A stretch of 64,000 nt of DNA from Pontixanthobacter aquaemixtae. GTDB lineage: Bacteria; Pseudomonadota; Alphaproteobacteria; Sphingomonadales; Sphingomonadaceae. Shown in pieces: positions 1 through 9,458 of this stretch (its first letter is position 1; each line of letters begins with the position of its first letter). The notes under the pieces were generated by a model, which was given only the letters and a program-made list of their open reading frames with translations, had not been told where the DNA came from and made no database searches. The position numbers and the translations under genes are program-made. The stretch covers positions 620,001-684,000 of the forward strand of contig NZ_WTYX01000002.1 of assembly GCF_009827395.1 (NCBI RefSeq), written 5' to 3'.

Positions 1-219
1 ATCAAACCAAAGGATTTTGCGGCGCAGTCAGTTGCCGCGAACAGTCAGCTCAAATGGGCAGACACCGGCCAACGCGGCTATATGTCGGTCAAACTGACGC
101 CCACCCGCGCTACCTCAGAATACCGGTTCCTCGCTGGAATACGCGCAAGGTCCACTGCCCTCGCGGGGACGCAGCGCATCTCCTCCGAAGCGGGTAGCCA
201 CAAGCTCGACATTGGTTGA
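1..219 (+). CDS. PhoD-type alkaline phosphatase, C-terminal fragment
   Basis: An open frame runs in from the window edge and stops with TGA at 217-219, giving 72 residues. The text reads WADTGQRGYMSV, then EYRFLAGIRARSTALAGT and a closing LDIG, which matches the usual C-terminus of PhoD-like phosphodiesterases/alkaline phosphatases (WGDTGQRGY, RSTALAGT). These are Tat-exported periplasmic enzymes that release phosphate from organic esters. The catalytic metal-binding part lies outside the window, so only the family call can be made. It is on the same strand as thrS but separated by about 230 bases. Confidence 0.72.
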   Translation: MKPKDFAAQSVAANSQLKWADTGQRGYMSVKLTPTRATSEYRFLAGIRARSTALAGTQRISSEAGSHKLDIG

Positions 220-453
220 ATCTTAACAGCTGCGCGGCTACATCGCCCGTATGGCACAGCTATGTTTCTTGACCACCACCACTACCACCGGCTTTGACCG
301 GGGGCAGTTGGTCGCGCGTTAAGCCAGCCACTGCCGCCCGATTTCGGGCGGTCCGGTGTCACCTCCCGAAATCGTTAGAATAACCGACACCGACTCTTCC
401 GGTGCGCGCGCTCTTCTGCCATGGCGCATCAAAACGAAATACGGACGAATTCG
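220..453 (+). other. Intergenic region / thrS leader
   Basis: No convincing gene is present. The stretch holds a perfect hairpin, CCGCCCGA at 334-341 pairing with TCGGGCGG at 344-351. It has no T-run after it, so it is a weak terminator candidate for the phosphatase or a leader structure. A longer-range inverted repeat, CGGTGTC at 354-360 against GACACCG at 386-392, sits between it and thrS. Two TTGACC-like elements near 270 and 293 could be -35 boxes, but no good -10 follows. Confidence 0.35.
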
Positions 454-2469
454 ATGAGCGAACTTCTCAAGATCAGCCTTCCCGATGGATCGGTGCGTGA
501 AATGCCCGAAGGCTCCACCCCTGCCGATGTCGCGGCGGCAATCGGCCCGGGCCTCGCCAAGGCGGCGATTGCGGCCAAGGTCGATGGCGAACTCCGCGAT
601 ATTGGCCGGCCCTTTGACGGCGATGCCGAATTGGCGCTGGTCACCAATCGTGACGAGGAAGAGGCGCTCGAACTCGCGCGGCACGATTTTGCGCATGTTC
701 TGGCAGAGGCGGTGCAGGCGCTGTGGCCCGGCACGCAGATTACTTTCGGCCCCGCAACCGATGATGGTTTCTATTATGATGTGATGGCACCCGAAGGCCG
801 CGACCCGTTCGGCATGGATGATCTTCCCGCAATCGAAGAGAAAATGCGCGAAATTATCAAGGCCGACAAACCTTTGCGGCGTGAAGCGTGGAGCCGTCAG
901 GCACTGATCGACAAATGGCAGGCCGAGGGCGAGAGCTTCAAAGCCGAATGGGCGGCGGAGCTTCCCGAAGGTGAAGAACTGACGGTCTATTGGTCCGGCG
1001 ATGACTGGATGGATATGTGCCGCGGGCCGCATCTGCCCAGCACCGGAAAACTTGACCCACAGGCATTCAAACTGATGCGCGTTGCCGGCGCCTATTGGCG
1101 CGGCGATCAGGCCAATGCGCAGCTAACGCGGATTTACGGCACGGGCTGGCTCAACAAGAAACAGCTCAACGCGCATCTTCATCGGCTGGAAGAAGCCGGC
1201 AAGCGCGATCACCGCAAGCTGGGCCGCGAAATGGATCTGTTCCACTTGCAGGAAGAGGCGCATGGCAGCGTTTTCTGGCATCCCAAGGGTTACAAGATCT
1301 GGCGCGAGCTGGAAGCCTATATGCGGCGCAAAATGGATGGCGGTGGCTACCGCGAAATCAAAACGCCGCAACTGATGGATGTGCGCCAATGGACGCAATC
1401 GGGCCATTGGGGCAAATATGCAGAAAACATGTTTGCGGTGCCTGACATCGTGCCCGATGTTGACGAGGAAAGCGGCGCGGCATCGCCCAAAGTCGCCAAT
1501 GATGCCGACTGGATGGCGATCAAGCCGATGAATTGCCCGGCGCACGTGCTGGTCTTCAAACAAGGCATCACATCCTATCGCGATCTGCCGATCCGGCTGG
1601 GCGAGATGGGGTGTTGCCATCGCAACGAACCGCATGGGGCGCTGCACGGTCTGATGCGTGTGCGGCAATTCACGCAGGACGATGCGCATATTTTTTGCAC
1701 CGAAGATCAAGTGGTCGAGGAAGTGCGCAAATTCTGTAAATTGGCGGACGAGGTCTATTCGGATTTCGGTTTCAAATATCATGTAAAACTGGCGCTGCGG
1801 CCGGAGAAACGTTTCGGCAGCGATGCCGATTGGGACAAGGCCGAACAGGAATTGCGCGATGCCGTGGCCGAAGCGGGCATGGATAATGAGGACTATGGCT
1901 GGGAGGAGCTTCCCGGCGAAGGCGCGTTCTATGCTCCCAAGCTCGAATGGCACCTGACCGATGCGATTGGCCGTACATGGCAAGTTGGCACGATCCAGGG
2001 TGACCGGGTCCTGCCCGAACGGCTCGATGCGACTTATGTCGGTGAGGATGGCGGTCGGCATCGCCCGGTCATGCTCCACCGCGCGATCTTCGGGTCTTAC
2101 GAACGCTTTATCGGCATTCTGATCGAGCATTTTGCCGGCAAGGTGCCGCTGTGGCTTGCGCCAACACAGGCGGTCGTCGCACCGATTGTGTCCGACATTG
2201 ATGGCTATGCCAGTGAGGTTCTGGCCAAGCTGGAAGCAGCAGGGCTCCGCGCCGAATCCGATCTTCGCAATGAAAAGATCAATTACAAGGTCCGCGAACA
2301 TTCGCTGAAGAAAGTTCCGCATCTGTTGGTCGTCGGGAAGCGCGAACAGGAAGAAGGCACCGTTGCCATCCGCACCTTGGGCGAGAAGGATCAACAGGTT
2401 CTTCCGCTCGATGACGCAATTGCAATGTTGAAGGCAAACGCAACCCCGCCCGATTTGCGCCGGGCCTAA
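454..2469 (+). CDS. thrS: Threonyl-tRNA synthetase
   Basis: Class II aminoacyl-tRNA synthetase of 671 aa that charges tRNA-Thr in the cytoplasm. An N-terminal TGS domain (about 1-60) is followed by the editing domain with an HxxxH pattern ([10 protein letters not shown], about 72). The catalytic core carries the zinc cysteine in MNCPAH (Cys361), [11 protein letters not shown] and [17 protein letters not shown]. The C-terminus is an anticodon-binding domain. Length fits the family (640-670 aa). An in-frame ATG at 421 would add 11 residues, but the ATG at 454 has a GGA eight bases upstream and begins with the expected [13 protein letters not shown]. It may be transcribed together with the permease 14 bases downstream. 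Confidence 0.97.
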   Translation: MSELLKISLPDGSVREMPEGSTPADVAAAIGPGLAKAAIAAKVDGELRDIGRPFDGDAELALVTNRDEEEALELARHDFAHVLAEAVQALWPGTQITFGPATDDGFYYDVMAPEGRDPFGMDDLPAIEEKMREIIKADKPLRREAWSRQALIDKWQAEGESFKAEWAAELPEGEELTVYWSGDDWMDMCRGPHLPSTGKLDPQAFKLMRVAGAYWRGDQANAQLTRIYGTGWLNKKQLNAHLHRLEEAGKRDHRKLGREMDLFHLQEEAHGSVFWHPKGYKIWRELEAYMRRKMDGGGYREIKTPQLMDVRQWTQSGHWGKYAENMFAVPDIVPDVDEESGAASPKVANDADWMAIKPMNCPAHVLVFKQGITSYRDLPIRLGEMGCCHRNEPHGALHGLMRVRQFTQDDAHIFCTEDQVVEEVRKFCKLADEVYSDFGFKYHVKLALRPEKRFGSDADWDKAEQELRDAVAEAGMDNEDYGWEELPGEGAFYAPKLEWHLTDAIGRTWQVGTIQGDRVLPERLDATYVGEDGGRHRPVMLHRAIFGSYERFIGILIEHFAGKVPLWLAPTQAVVAPIVSDIDGYASEVLAKLEAAGLRAESDLRNEKINYKVREHSLKKVPHLLVVGKREQEEGTVAIRTLGEKDQQVLPLDDAIAMLKANATPPDLRRA

Positions 2470-2483
2470 GGCACCGTAGCGGC

Positions 2484-3233
2484 ATGGACTTGCTGGCCGA
2501 TTTTACTGTTCTGCAGATCGCGGTGGCAATTGTCACAGCGCTGGTCGCTGCGTTCATCCGCGGGCTCGCAGGGTTCGGCCTCGCCATCCTGCTTGTCCCG
2601 ATCCTGGCTTTCGCCATGACTCCGGTTGAAGCCGTGCTGGTGACCAATGTCGTCGCCTTGCTGATCGGCCTGAGCGAAATTGCCCGCATCATGCGCGAGG
2701 CGGAAAAATCAGCCTGGACCATCGGCCTGTTGGTGGTCCTTGCCACATGGCCCGGCCTGTATTTGCTCAGCATCACCCCAACCGCTTTGGCGCGGTTGCT
2801 CATAGCATTGATTGCCCTGTCCGCTTTTTTCGCGATGTTCCTGCCGCAACGTCCGGCGGAACAGCCGGGTCCGGTGCAAACGGGCCTTGTCGGTATTTCG
2901 AGCGGATTGCTCACCGGATTTGCCGGCATGCCCGGGCCACCGGTTGTGCCCTACTACCTTGGCCGGGCCATTCCCAAAGAAGTCGCCAAACCGTCGATGT
3001 TGCTGATCTTCACCATTGCCGCCGCCGCCGGGCTAGGGTCCGGGGCCGCGATAGGCGTGATGGACTGGAGCATCGTGGCGCTTGGCGCGTTACTGTTTCC
3101 AGCGGTACTGATTGGCAATTATTTCGGCGCAAAGGCGTTCGGCAAAGTCAGCGATACGGTGTGGCGATCATTTGTCATGTTGGTGTTGGGCGCGACCGCA
3201 ATGGCGGCCCTGTTGCCAGTGCTATCAGCCTAG
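2484..3233 (+). CDS. TauE/SafE family sulfite/anion exporter
   Basis: A 249-aa polytopic inner-membrane protein with roughly seven to eight hydrophobic segments. The TauE/SafE hallmark is an internal duplication with glycine-rich re-entrant segments: IRGLAGFGLAILLVP near 30 and SGLLTGFAGMPGPPVVPYYL near 135. Members move sulfite, sulfoacetate or other small organic anions; the substrate cannot be read from the sequence. It begins 14 bases after thrS with only a weak ribosome-binding site (CACCGTAGCGGC), so expression may depend on the upstream gene. No sulfonate-degradation gene lies nearby to narrow the role. Confidence 0.86.
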   Translation: MDLLADFTVLQIAVAIVTALVAAFIRGLAGFGLAILLVPILAFAMTPVEAVLVTNVVALLIGLSEIARIMREAEKSAWTIGLLVVLATWPGLYLLSITPTALARLLIALIALSAFFAMFLPQRPAEQPGPVQTGLVGISSGLLTGFAGMPGPPVVPYYLGRAIPKEVAKPSMLLIFTIAAAAGLGSGAAIGVMDWSIVALGALLFPAVLIGNYFGAKAFGKVSDTVWRSFVMLVLGATAMAALLPVLSA

Positions 3234-3299
3234 CGACTGCTATCTCTAGCGTAAGAGGCCGCTGTAAAAACGGCTGGCGTGTAACTGCGGTCCAATCCG

Positions 3300-3422
3300 T
3301 CAGAAAGGCTGCGCTGCGCCGGCGAAAATCAACGCCAAGGCGCATCCGCTGACGATCACCGCGCGCAGCGATTCTACAATGTCATCGGTATATTTACGCG
3401 AAAGGGCAGCAATTTTGGCCAT
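3300..3422 (-). CDS. Possible small membrane protein (40 aa)
   Basis: A short minus-strand frame in the gap between the permease and agmatine deiminase. It begins MAKIAALSRKYTDDIVESLR, which looks like an amphipathic helix, and continues with a hydrophobic run (AVIVSGCALALIFAGAA), ending at TGA. The layout of polar helix plus one membrane span is typical of real small membrane proteins. There is no strong Shine-Dalgarno (ATTGCGGC precedes the ATG) and I do not recognise a family. It lies 63 bases beyond the stop of agmatine deiminase on the same strand and could be read from that transcript. It could also be chance. Confidence 0.4.
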   Translation of the reverse strand: MAKIAALSRKYTDDIVESLRAVIVSGCALALIFAGAAQPF

Positions 3423-3485
3423 GCCGCAATATCGCGCCGAATTCCTAATGCGGCGTTAAACCGGTCAATTGGTTGGATGGAAGAT

Positions 3486-4466
3486 CTATTGGTCCGATGG
3501 CATCTGCTGGCTGGCGCAGTGAAACCCGCCTCCACCCGCAAGCACTGCATCGGCAGGCAACCCGACTGTGTCGCGATCAGGGAACAGCGCTGCAATTGCA
3601 GCGACGCCATCGGCATCGTGCGGCGAACCAAATGTCGGTACCACAACGACTTTGCTGGTGATCGCGAAATTGACATAGCTTGCGGGTTCGATCTGGCCGC
3701 TGCGCTTGATCAGACCGGGCGATGGAATGCTGACCACCTCTACCCCGCAAGCTTCCGCACGCTTGCGCGCATCGGCATAGATTGCTGCGTTCGGGTCATC
3801 ATCTTCGGTTGCCACCGGCACGACAAGCCTGTTTTCGCCGACAAAGCGGGCAAGATTGTCGACATGCCCGTCGGTGTGATCGTTGATCAGCCCGTCGTCC
3901 AGCCATAGGACGCGGTCAAAACCAAGATCGCTATGCAAACGCCCCTCGATCTCTTGCCGCGATAGATCGGGATTGCGATTCGGGTTGAGCAGGCATTGCT
4001 CGGTGGTGACCACCAAACCCGTCCCGTCGCCATCAATCGCGCCGCCTTCCAAGATCCAGTTGGCAGTTTCGACCGGCAATCCGGCATCGCGCGCAATATC
4101 CGCGCCGATGCTTTGATCGCCTTCCATCAGATATTTGCCGCCCCACCCGTTGAAGCCGAAGCGTTTGGCGACACGTTTTTCGCCATTTGAGACCACCAGC
4201 GGCCCGGTATCGCGCAGCCAAATATCACCATAGATCCGACGCTCTAGTTTTACCGTGGCGCTGACCAGATCGCGGGCGCGTGCTTCATTGGCTGCATCGC
4301 GGACCAGCAGCCGCACTTCCTGCCCGCTATCCGCAACGGCGTTGGCAAAGGCGGCTATCTGCTCCTGCGCGCGCGCTAGAAAGCCGGGCCACTCCTCTGC
4401 ATCATGGGGAAAGCCGATCCACAACCAATCCTGCGGATCCCATTCGGGCGGCATGTGGATGGTCAT
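3486..4466 (-). CDS. aguA: Agmatine deiminase (porphyromonas-type peptidyl-arginine deiminase family)
   Basis: A 326-aa guanidine-group-modifying enzyme that converts agmatine to N-carbamoylputrescine and ammonia in the arginine-decarboxylase route to putrescine. The N-terminus reads PPEWDPQDWLWIGFPHDAEE. Substrate-binding stretches include WLRDTGPL and DDGLINDHTDGHVDN, and the C-terminus has the catalytic-cysteine motif GGGGFHCASQQ (Cys317). The start at 4466 is chosen because GAAGG lies just upstream and because it falls 37 bases after the upstream peptidase stop; longer in-frame starts would overlap that gene. The carbamoylputrescine amidase that normally partners it is not in the window. 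Confidence 0.93.
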   Translation of the reverse strand: MTIHMPPEWDPQDWLWIGFPHDAEEWPGFLARAQEQIAAFANAVADSGQEVRLLVRDAANEARARDLVSATVKLERRIYGDIWLRDTGPLVVSNGEKRVAKRFGFNGWGGKYLMEGDQSIGADIARDAGLPVETANWILEGGAIDGDGTGLVVTTEQCLLNPNRNPDLSRQEIEGRLHSDLGFDRVLWLDDGLINDHTDGHVDNLARFVGENRLVVPVATEDDDPNAAIYADARKRAEACGVEVVSIPSPGLIKRSGQIEPASYVNFAITSKVVVVPTFGSPHDADGVAAIAALFPDRDTVGLPADAVLAGGGGFHCASQQMPSDQ

Positions 4467-4503
4467 GGACCGGCCTTCGATTGTGCCTGCACCAGACTTC
4501 GGC

Positions 4504-6171
4504 TTAGCAACCCTCTCCGGCGGCGCAGCTTTCGTCACGGGTTGCCTTGAACTCGTCACCTTCGACCCAATTGGGCCAGCTTGTGCTGTTGCCGATCATC
4601 CGGCCAAGACGGTAGAAAAGTTGGAGGTCTTGCATCACGCCGGACCAATCCCACTCTTCGTTAAATTCGTCCTTTGGCCCGTGATAACGATTGGCGCGAT
4701 ATTCGTCAGAGATCGCTTTGCCGGCTTCGCGGCCACCTTCGACCAGATCTTCGCCGCCATCGACATAGAGCATCGGGACACCGCGCTTGGCGAAAGCAAA
4801 GTGGTCTGACCGATAATAGTAACCGGCTTCCGGGCTGGGGTTTGGCGTTGCCGTGCGGCCATCAGCTTCCAGCGCTTTGGTCAGATATTCGTCCAGCTGC
4901 GACTTGCCCGGGCCAACAACGGTGACGTCTTTGGAAACGCCCGCCACCAGAAACGCATCCATATTGATGCCGCCTACCGTTTGCGACAGCGGGAATACCG
5001 GATTGGCTGCATAATAATCCGCGCCAAGAAGGCCCTGTTCTTCTGCAGTCACCGCAAGGAACACCAGGCTGCGCGCAGGGGCGCCGGCTTTGGCATGGGC
5101 TTCCGCCAGGGCGACAAGCGCAGCGGTGCCGGTCGCATTATCGACCGCACCATTGCAAATATCATCGCCATCATCGGCCGGGGTGCAGCGGCCAAGGTGA
5201 TCCCAGTGCGCTGTGTGCATGACATATTCGTCAGGCCGCTCGCTACCGGGAAGAATTCCGATCACATTCTGCGATTCATATTTGCGGATATCGTTGGAAA
5301 AGCTCGCGCTCGCCGTCAGCCCCAGCGGAACAGGTTTGAAGCCCTTTTCCTTGGCCGCTGCGGACAGAGCGGTCAGATCCTGCCCTGCCGCCTCGAGGAT
5401 TTTTGCGGCTGCATCTTTCTGCACCCAGCCATTCACCTGCGTCAGCTCGGGCGCGTCTTCGCCCCGCTGGGCATAGGCCTGCGGACCTGACCAGCTGCTT
5501 TCGACCACGTTCCAGCCATAGGAAGCAGGCTCGGTATCATGGATGATGATCGCACCCGCGGCACCTTGCTTTGCAGCCTCCTCATATTTGTAAGTCCAAC
5601 GCCCGTAATAGGTCATCGCGTCGCCGTTGAACGGGCCTTCCAATGTTCCCGTTCCGTAGTCCGGGTCGTTGACCAGAATAACCGCAGTTTTGCCCGCCAT
5701 GTCGAGACCTTCATAGTCGTTCCAGCCGCGTTCCGGCGCGTTGATCCCGTAACCGACAAAAACAAGTTCGCTGTCTTCAAGCGACGTTGCGGCATCTTCG
5801 CGATAGGTCACACCGACCCAATCCTTGCGCGCTTCCAGGCTGATTTCCTCATCGCCGCCTTTGATGGTCAGCGGCGAGAAATCCTTCCCGGTGATCTCGA
5901 CCAGCGGAACTTTCTGGACCCAGCTGTCGCCATTGCCCGGTTTGAGCCCCGCCGCTTCAAACTTCTCGATCAGCAACGCGACGGTTTTTTCTTCGCCAAT
6001 CGTTCCCGGCATCCGCCCGTCAAACTCGTCCGAAGACAAAGTGCGGGTGATATCGACCATGGTTGCTTCAGAAATGTCGCCGGCTTCAGCATCCGGAATA
6101 TCGAGCTCGGCGGCAGTATTGCATGCAGCGAGTGTTAGCGCGGCCGAGGCGGCCAGTAATGTGCGGATCAT
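4504..6171 (-). CDS. M28 family zinc aminopeptidase, lipoprotein
   Basis: A 555-aa exported metallopeptidase. The N-terminus is a lipoprotein signal with lipobox (MIRTLLAASAALTLAAC), so it is probably anchored in the envelope facing the periplasm. A protease-associated (PA) domain precedes the M28 core, which shows HTAHWDHLG (zinc His near 321), NGAVDNATGTAALVALA (zinc Asp), AVTAEEQGLLGA (general base and zinc Glu near 375) and YYYRSDHFAFAKRGVP. The start at 6171 is supported by GAGGAA upstream and by the signal peptide. It is read before agmatine deiminase on the same strand and likely feeds on extracytoplasmic peptides. Confidence 0.91.
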   Translation of the reverse strand: MIRTLLAASAALTLAACNTAAELDIPDAEAGDISEATMVDITRTLSSDEFDGRMPGTIGEEKTVALLIEKFEAAGLKPGNGDSWVQKVPLVEITGKDFSPLTIKGGDEEISLEARKDWVGVTYREDAATSLEDSELVFVGYGINAPERGWNDYEGLDMAGKTAVILVNDPDYGTGTLEGPFNGDAMTYYGRWTYKYEEAAKQGAAGAIIIHDTEPASYGWNVVESSWSGPQAYAQRGEDAPELTQVNGWVQKDAAAKILEAAGQDLTALSAAAKEKGFKPVPLGLTASASFSNDIRKYESQNVIGILPGSERPDEYVMHTAHWDHLGRCTPADDGDDICNGAVDNATGTAALVALAEAHAKAGAPARSLVFLAVTAEEQGLLGADYYAANPVFPLSQTVGGINMDAFLVAGVSKDVTVVGPGKSQLDEYLTKALEADGRTATPNPSPEAGYYYRSDHFAFAKRGVPMLYVDGGEDLVEGGREAGKAISDEYRANRYHGPKDEFNEEWDWSGVMQDLQLFYRLGRMIGNSTSWPNWVEGDEFKATRDESCAAGEGC

Positions 6172-6267
6172 GTGAATTCCTCTTCCTCGCTGCCGGCTCC
6201 TCATTCTAGCCGAAAGCGGTTTTGTGATGCGCTTCCATTGCAAACGGAACCGATTGGGGCAAGGGCT

Positions 6268-8997
6268 ATGCCGATGGGCAGCGCGCATTCCTCTCCTGAC
6301 TGGCAATCGGCACTGGACCGCGCGCGCGCGCATTCGCCCTTTCTGTGCAAGGCATTGGATCGCCAGCCCGAACTGGCCGAATTGCTAGAGCAAGGCCGCA
6401 GCGGAGAAGCGATGGACCGCGCACGCGGCCTCGGTGCGCAAAGTGGCGAAACCGGTTCCGATATCGGGGTGGCTTTGCGGCGGGAACGGCTGGCCATTTC
6501 AACACTACTGGCAATTGGCGATCTGGCAGGTGCGTTTCCGGTCGAAATGGTAATGGAGGAACTGTCCGATTTGGCCGACCGGGCATTGGACAGCGCGATT
6601 ACTGCGGCGATGAGGAAGCGGGTTCCCGACTGTGAACCAGGGGGCATGATCGGGATTGCCCTTGGCAAGCATGGCGCGCGGGAGCTGAATTACAGTTCGG
6701 ATATCGATCCGATTTTGCTGTTTGACCCGGAAACCTTGCCGCGGCGCGAACGCGATGATCCGGGCGAGGCGGCGCAGCGTTATGCGCGAGAAATCGTGCA
6801 ACTATTGTCCAACAACACGGCCGAGGGATTTGTTTTTCGCGTCGATTTGCGATTGCGCCCCGCTTCCGAAGTGAGCCCCTTGGCGATCCCGCTCGAAGCA
6901 GCGCTTTCGCATTACGAATCCTCTGCGCTAGCGTGGGAACGCGCCGCTTTCATCCGGTCACGAGCCGCAGCAGGGGACATTGCCGCGGGCGAGCAATTTT
7001 TGACCGCGATACGGCCATTTGTGTGGCGCCGTAGTCTAGACTTTGGTGCAATAGATGAAATCAGCCGCCTGACCGCGCAAATCCGCACCACCTATTCAGG
7101 CCCGGGCGAGCCAGGGCCGGGTTTCAATGTCAAACAGGGACGGGGCGGAATTCGCGAAGTCGAGTTCTTTACGCAGACGCATCAGCTGATCCATGGGGGC
7201 CGCAACCCCTCACTGCGCGACCGCGGAACACGCGCTGCTCTAGACGCCTTGGCCGATGCGGAGATCATCAAGGCGGACGATGCGCGGGAACTTGGCGAAG
7301 CGTACAATAGATTGCGTACTATCGAGCACCGGCTGCAAATGGTTGAAGACCACCAGACGCATACATTGCCAGCGGGCGATGCCTTGGAAAACGTTGCGCG
7401 GCTTGGTGGATATACAGATGCAGCCGCGCTGCTTGATGATCTGCGCGGACTAACCGAAACTGTCGCGGGCCGGTTCGACAAATTGATCAATGTTGACGAT
7501 TCGCAGCCGGTGGCGATGCCCGGCGGCGATGCATTAAAGGACAATCTCGATCAGCTCGGGTTTCCAGACCCCGGCGATCTGTCAAAACGTATCCGTTCAT
7601 GGTCCGACGGCAAAATACGCGCATTGCGCAGTGCCGCGGCGATCGCGGCGTTTGAGGCAATCCTTCCTGAATTGCTCGAGGCATTGTCGGAAGCAACCGA
7701 TCCGATGCGCGCATTGCGGCGCTGGGAAGCGTTCCTGACCAAGACGCCGAGCGCGATCAATCTGTTTCGCCTGCTCGAAGCGCGTCCGGGCCTGTTTGAC
7801 CAATTGGTGCGCGTTCTGACGCTTGCTGACCCGCTGGCTGATGAACTAAGCCAGCGGCCCGAATTGCTCGATAGTCTGATTGATCGCAGCGCTCTCGACC
7901 TACCTGGCGAGGTTTCCGAACTGGCTGCTAGCATGGCCCGCAAAGAGGCGGGAGACGATTACGAACGTGTGCTTGACCGGATTCGTATCGTAACCGGTGA
8001 AAAGCGCTTCTCGCTGGGCTTGCAGCTGATCGAAGCCACGCATGATCCGCTTGATATTGCCGCTGCCTTGTCGCGCCTCGCTGAAGCGTCGCTTTGCGTC
8101 GCGGTCGAGGCAGCGAGCAATGAATTCGCGCAGCTGCACGGACGCATCAGAGGCAGCGAATTGGCGGTGATTGGCCTCGGGCGGCTTGGCGGCGGCGCGC
8201 TGACCCATGCTTCAGACCTTGATATCATCTATCTGTTCAGCGGAGCACATTCTGCGGGATCCGATGGAGAGAGACCGCTCGGCGCGACGCTTTATTATAA
8301 CCGGCTCGCCCAAAGAGTGACTGCGGCGCTCAGCGTACCGACCGCGCAAGGTGCGCTTTATGAAGTGGATACACGGTTGAGGCCGCAAGGTGCGCAAGGT
8401 CCGCTCGCGGTAAATATGGAAAGCTTCGCCAAATATCAGCGCGAAGATGCCTGGACGTGGGAACATATGGCGCTGACACGGGCGCGCGTCGTAGCAGGGT
8501 CGGGCGATGCGCGGTCAAAGCTTGATACAATCATTGCCTCGGTCCTCGAAAGCGAAAGAGACCCGGTGAAGCTTAGGCGCGATGTGCTGACAATGCGCGA
8601 AGACATGGCTGCGCACAAACCCGCCAAAGGTCCGCTCGATGCCAAGCTGCGCCGCGGTGGGTTGGTCGATCTGGAATTTCTTGTCCATTATTTGCAGCTG
8701 CGCGAACGGACCGCTTTTTCACCCGATTTGCGGCGCGCGCTGCCTTTGCTGATGGAACAGGACCTGATCCCCGAAGACATCGTGCACGCGCATGATATGC
8801 TGACCCGGCTTCTCGTTTCGGCACGGCTGCTCGCGCCCGACCTGTCCGAACCTGCGCGCGGACCGGCAAAGGCGCTTGCCAATGCTTGCAACTGTGCAAG
8901 CTACAACGATCTTGTAAGCGCGTTCGATGCCGCGCGCGGCGCGGTGGCCGATTGCTGGCGCAGAACTTTCGATGTGAAACTGGAGACTGACTTATGA
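6268..8997 (+). CDS. glnE: Bifunctional glutamine synthetase adenylyltransferase/deadenylyltransferase
   Basis: A 909-aa regulator of glutamine synthetase that adds or removes AMP in response to PII and glutamine. Two nucleotidyltransferase modules are visible. The N-terminal deadenylylating one has GKHGARELNYSSDIDP near 133, and the C-terminal adenylylating one has GLGRLGGGALTHASDLDI near 636. Each is followed by a helical GlnD-type PII-responsive region (RQGRGGIREVEFF and RRGGLVDLEFLVHYLQL). The ATG at 6268 has AAGG just upstream; an in-frame ATG at 6172 would add a low-quality N-terminus. The stop overlaps bcp by four bases (ATGA). With gltBD in the same window it completes part of the ammonium-assimilation control circuit. 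Confidence 0.96.
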   Translation: MPMGSAHSSPDWQSALDRARAHSPFLCKALDRQPELAELLEQGRSGEAMDRARGLGAQSGETGSDIGVALRRERLAISTLLAIGDLAGAFPVEMVMEELSDLADRALDSAITAAMRKRVPDCEPGGMIGIALGKHGARELNYSSDIDPILLFDPETLPRRERDDPGEAAQRYAREIVQLLSNNTAEGFVFRVDLRLRPASEVSPLAIPLEAALSHYESSALAWERAAFIRSRAAAGDIAAGEQFLTAIRPFVWRRSLDFGAIDEISRLTAQIRTTYSGPGEPGPGFNVKQGRGGIREVEFFTQTHQLIHGGRNPSLRDRGTRAALDALADAEIIKADDARELGEAYNRLRTIEHRLQMVEDHQTHTLPAGDALENVARLGGYTDAAALLDDLRGLTETVAGRFDKLINVDDSQPVAMPGGDALKDNLDQLGFPDPGDLSKRIRSWSDGKIRALRSAAAIAAFEAILPELLEALSEATDPMRALRRWEAFLTKTPSAINLFRLLEARPGLFDQLVRVLTLADPLADELSQRPELLDSLIDRSALDLPGEVSELAASMARKEAGDDYERVLDRIRIVTGEKRFSLGLQLIEATHDPLDIAAALSRLAEASLCVAVEAASNEFAQLHGRIRGSELAVIGLGRLGGGALTHASDLDIIYLFSGAHSAGSDGERPLGATLYYNRLAQRVTAALSVPTAQGALYEVDTRLRPQGAQGPLAVNMESFAKYQREDAWTWEHMALTRARVVAGSGDARSKLDTIIASVLESERDPVKLRRDVLTMREDMAAHKPAKGPLDAKLRRGGLVDLEFLVHYLQLRERTAFSPDLRRALPLLMEQDLIPEDIVHAHDMLTRLLVSARLLAPDLSEPARGPAKALANACNCASYNDLVSAFDAARGAVADCWRRTFDVKLETDL

Positions 8998-9458
8998 CCG
9001 AAGCCGGAAACGTGATGCCGGATATTGCGATGGAAACACCCGATGGTGGAAGCGTGAAGCCGTCCGATTTCAAGGGAAAGAAACTGGTCCTGTTCTTCTA
9101 CCCCAAAGACAACACGCCGGGGTGCACCAACGAGGCGAAGGATTTCTCGGCATTGAAAGCCGACTTCGCGAAAGCGGGTGCGGACATTCTTGGCATCAGC
9201 AAATGTTCGCCCAAGAAGCACCAGAACTTCATTACGAAGCACGATCTTACAGTTGCGCTGGCGACTGATGCTGAACAGGGCGGGCTGTCGGATGAACTTG
9301 GTATCTGGACCGAGAAGAAGAACTACGGACGAACATATATGGGTATGGTTCGCACAACATATCTGATCGGCGAGGATGGCAAGATTGCGCAGGTATGGAA
9401 CAAGGTTCGCGTGAAAGACCATGCAGCAGAAGTCCTGAAGGCAGCGCAAGCTCTTTGA
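8994..9458 (+). CDS. bcp: Thioredoxin-dependent peroxiredoxin, BCP/PrxQ type
   Basis: A 154-aa cytoplasmic peroxidase reducing hydroperoxides with thioredoxin. The peroxidatic cysteine sits in FYPKDNTPGCTNEAKDF (Cys44). The usual close second cysteine (TPGCTxEAxxF with Cys+5) is replaced by Lys, but Cys71 in GISKCSPKKH is well placed to act as the alternative resolving cysteine on the next helix. This fits an atypical 2-Cys BCP with the long-range disulfide. It overlaps glnE by ATGA and is in turn overlapped by the DUF455 gene, so the three are probably translated as one unit. Confidence 0.94.
   Translation: MTEAGNVMPDIAMETPDGGSVKPSDFKGKKLVLFFYPKDNTPGCTNEAKDFSALKADFAKAGADILGISKCSPKKHQNFITKHDLTVALATDAEQGGLSDELGIWTEKKNYGRTYMGMVRTTYLIGEDGKIAQVWNKVRVKDHAAEVLKAAQAL

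Noticed and set aside
334-351. Perfect hairpin after the PhoD fragment as a terminator
   Set aside because: No T-run follows and the loop is only two bases; kept only as a leader note.
1123-2394. Long open frame antisense to thrS (423 codons)
   Set aside because: It lies wholly opposite a confidently identified gene, has no recognisable motif or ribosome-binding site, and such mirror frames are expected from the codon bias of GC-rich genes.
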